From positions 1-7,656 of the forward strand of contig JAHIOG010000498.1 in NCBI GenBank assembly GCA_018895675.1: a DNA stretch of 7,656 nt. The letters run 5' to 3'. The stretch comes from a bacterium (GTDB lineage Bacteria; Fidelibacterota; UBA2242). The translations under genes were made by a program, and so were the position numbers. Under the pieces are notes generated by a model. The model saw only the letters and a list, made by a program, of their open reading frames with translations. It ran no database searches and was not told the DNA's origin. Positions 6,504 through 7,656 of this stretch are shown piece by piece. Every line of letters starts with the position of its first letter. Within the stretch, counting starts at the first letter, position 1.

Positions 6504-7072
6504 TGATTACCTTCTTGGTTTAAATAATAGATCGATTTTAAATTCCGCAATTTTTGAGCCAGGTCGAGACCACAACCGACAACAAATTTATTGGGAATCG
6601 TGAACCCAATATAATCGATATCAAAATCCAGTTTTGTATATTCTTTGATTAATAATGTCGCAAATCGAACCGACTTTGCTTCGCTGCCTTCAAGCCGCTT
6701 CTTAAGAAAGTTGATTGATAAACCTGAATCGATAATATCCTCTATAACTATTACGTCTCTACCTGTTATATCACAACTTATATCCTTGAGTAACCTCACA
6801 GTTCCGCTGGTTTTGGTTTCGTTAGCATAACTGGAGATTTTGATAAAATCAACTTCGGTATGAATATCCAATTCCCGGATAAGATCTGCTAAAAAGACAA
6901 AACAACCATTCAGTACGCCGATTAAAATTGGTGTAGTACCCTGATAATCCTTTGAAATAGTGGATGCCAATTCACGTATCCGTTCCTGAATTTTTTCATG
7001 AGGCAGCAGCTCATGAAGGGGCAATCCGCTGAATTTCCCAAAATTGTCGTCTAAGATCATTGTTTTTGGCAT
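6500..7072 (-). CDS. hpt: Hypoxanthine (-guanine) phosphoribosyltransferase
   Basis: This 190-residue cytoplasmic enzyme transfers phosphoribose from PRPP to hypoxanthine or guanine, giving IMP or GMP in purine salvage. The PRPP-binding loop is VIVIEDIIDSGLSI (107-120), with D115 as the expected catalytic base. The pyrophosphate loop region lies near IGVLNGCFVF (51-60). The flexible-loop Ser-Tyr pair is at 80-82 (SSYANETK), and the base-binding Lys-Phe-Val is in IPNKFVVG (159-166). In the segment after it, the common GYGLD reads GCGLD, a mild variant. The start at 7072 is chosen because GAGGAA at 7086-7081 is 8 bases upstream. A second ATG at codon 5 overlaps the tilS TGA as ATGA but has no binding site. 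The tilS-hpt pairing is widely conserved. Confidence 0.95.
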   Translation of the reverse strand: MPKTMILDDNFGKFSGLPLHELLPHEKIQERIRELASTISKDYQGTTPILIGVLNGCFVFLADLIRELDIHTEVDFIKISSYANETKTSGTVRLLKDISCDITGRDVIVIEDIIDSGLSINFLKKRLEGSEAKSVRFATLLIKEYTKLDFDIDYIGFTIPNKFVVGCGLDLAQKLRNLKSIYYLNQEGNQ

Positions 7073-7656
7073 ATGTCTAATTCCTCGTAGATTAACTTTA
7101 AGGCTCTTTTAGTTGAAGGACAGATTTTATATTTTTCAGAAAGTTTGAGACCGCAAACCCACACGATCGTATCGTCGGAAACAAGAATAGGAATATGTTT
7201 TTTCTTGTATAATGGTACTTTTTGATCGATGAATACATCACTTATTTTCTTTGTATGGGTTACACCTAACGGAGTTATCCGATCAGATTCTTTCCAGGGG
7301 CGTAAAATTATCTGACTGCCTAATCGGTCCAGGTCGATATATTCGATTCCTTTATGATCTCTCTCTTTCGAAAAATCAGGATTCTCGACTATCTCTGTTT
7401 GAAACCGGAAAAAACCGGTGATATATTCCTTCCCGGGAATAATCTGAAGCGTCTTCCATTCTTGTTCGTTATTTCGCACAAACACCAATTCGTTTCGGTC
7501 GATACAGGCAAGCAAATCGGCTGTTATCCTCAGCTGGTTTCCGGTTTGACCATTTTCCGTAAGTTTTAGGATATTGTCCATCATTGTATAATCGATCCGT
7601 GAATCAGGGTGATTTAGTTGTGCAATACTCTCTCGAATCACTTCAATTTTTACAGC
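7057..7656 (-). CDS. tilS: tRNA(Ile)-lysidine synthase TilS, C-terminal part (start lies outside window)
   Basis: TilS attaches lysine to C34 of the tRNA-Ile with anticodon CAU so that it reads AUA codons and is charged with isoleucine. The frame is open to the window end, so 199 C-terminal residues are seen and the N-terminal PP-loop ATPase domain is missing from view. A GTG at 7641 is only an internal valine codon. The C-terminal TilS domain is clear: residues 118-148 of the fragment with RPWKESDRITPLG and KKISDVFIDQKVP, then IPILVSDDTIVWVCGLKLSEKYKI (155-178). The segment before it (about 20-110) fits the substrate-binding linker region of the family. The gene ends with TGA at 7059-7057 and overlaps hpt by 16 bases, so the two are probably translationally coupled. 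Confidence 0.92.
   Translation of the reverse strand, partial: AVKIEVIRESIAQLNHPDSRIDYTMMDNILKLTENGQTGNQLRITADLLACIDRNELVFVRNNEQEWKTLQIIPGKEYITGFFRFQTEIVENPDFSKERDHKGIEYIDLDRLGSQIILRPWKESDRITPLGVTHTKKISDVFIDQKVPLYKKKHIPILVSDDTIVWVCGLKLSEKYKICPSTKRALKLIYEELDICQKQ
7081..7086 (-). promoter_or_regulatory. Ribosome binding site of hpt, decides the start
   Basis: GAGGAA read on the - strand inside the end of tilS lies 8 bases before the ATG at 7072. It favours that start over the ATG at 7060, which forms an ATGA overlap but has no binding site. Confidence 0.55.

Noticed and set aside
7060..7641. GTG at 7641 as the start of a short tilS-like gene
   Set aside because: The frame stays open to the window edge and the fragment contains only the C-terminal TilS regions, so the GTG is an internal valine codon of a longer gene.

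Overview
The window looks like chromosomal DNA from a Gram-negative member of the Fibrobacterota-Chlorobiota-Bacteroidota (FCB) lineage or a related group such as Neomarinimicrobiota, Calditrichota or KSB1. Two things suggest this. One is a secreted protein with an ending of the type IX secretion type (YPNPFNP motif, FlgD-like Ig fold, terminal KIVLFR). The other is the tilS-hpt-ftsH-folP-cdaA gene order beside it. The placement is inferred from protein style only; there is no rRNA or other marker gene here.

Left part, + strand (1-2068): two secreted-protein genes 31 bases apart, probably one transcript. The first is cut by the window edge. It encodes the end of a cohesin-like domain, a middle domain common in secreted FCB proteins, and a C-terminal pair of dockerin-like calcium loops. 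The second encodes a complete 386-residue protein with a signal peptide, an unassigned beta-rich N-terminal domain, a linker domain and the C-terminal sorting domain. Together they look like components of an extracellular or surface assembly.

Middle (2069-2451): 383 bases between converging genes, with no convincing gene. It holds a strong REP-like palindrome, an AT-rich hairpin that may end the + strand transcript, and a GA/CT-rich stretch of about 110 bases full of short nested inverted repeats and a 9-base direct repeat.

Right part, - strand (2452-7656): a tightly packed housekeeping operon read from right to left. Its genes are tilS (C-terminal part only), hpt, ftsH, folP in its N-terminally extended form, and cdaA. 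Junctions are overlaps (16 bases tilS/hpt, 4 bases hpt/ftsH), a short gap before folP as called, and a single base between folP and cdaA, so translational coupling is likely. The products serve tRNA-Ile decoding, purine salvage, membrane protein quality control, folate synthesis and cyclic di-AMP signalling. Clusters with this content are known in several bacterial phyla, so this half is ordinary. Its most notable detail is that the folP reading frame appears to carry family-like sequence upstream of its first ATG, with a CTG preceded by a good ribosome binding site.

I see no CRISPR array, tRNA, rRNA, transposase or defence gene, and no clear sign of an undescribed system. The secreted pair and the intergenic repeats are the least explained parts.
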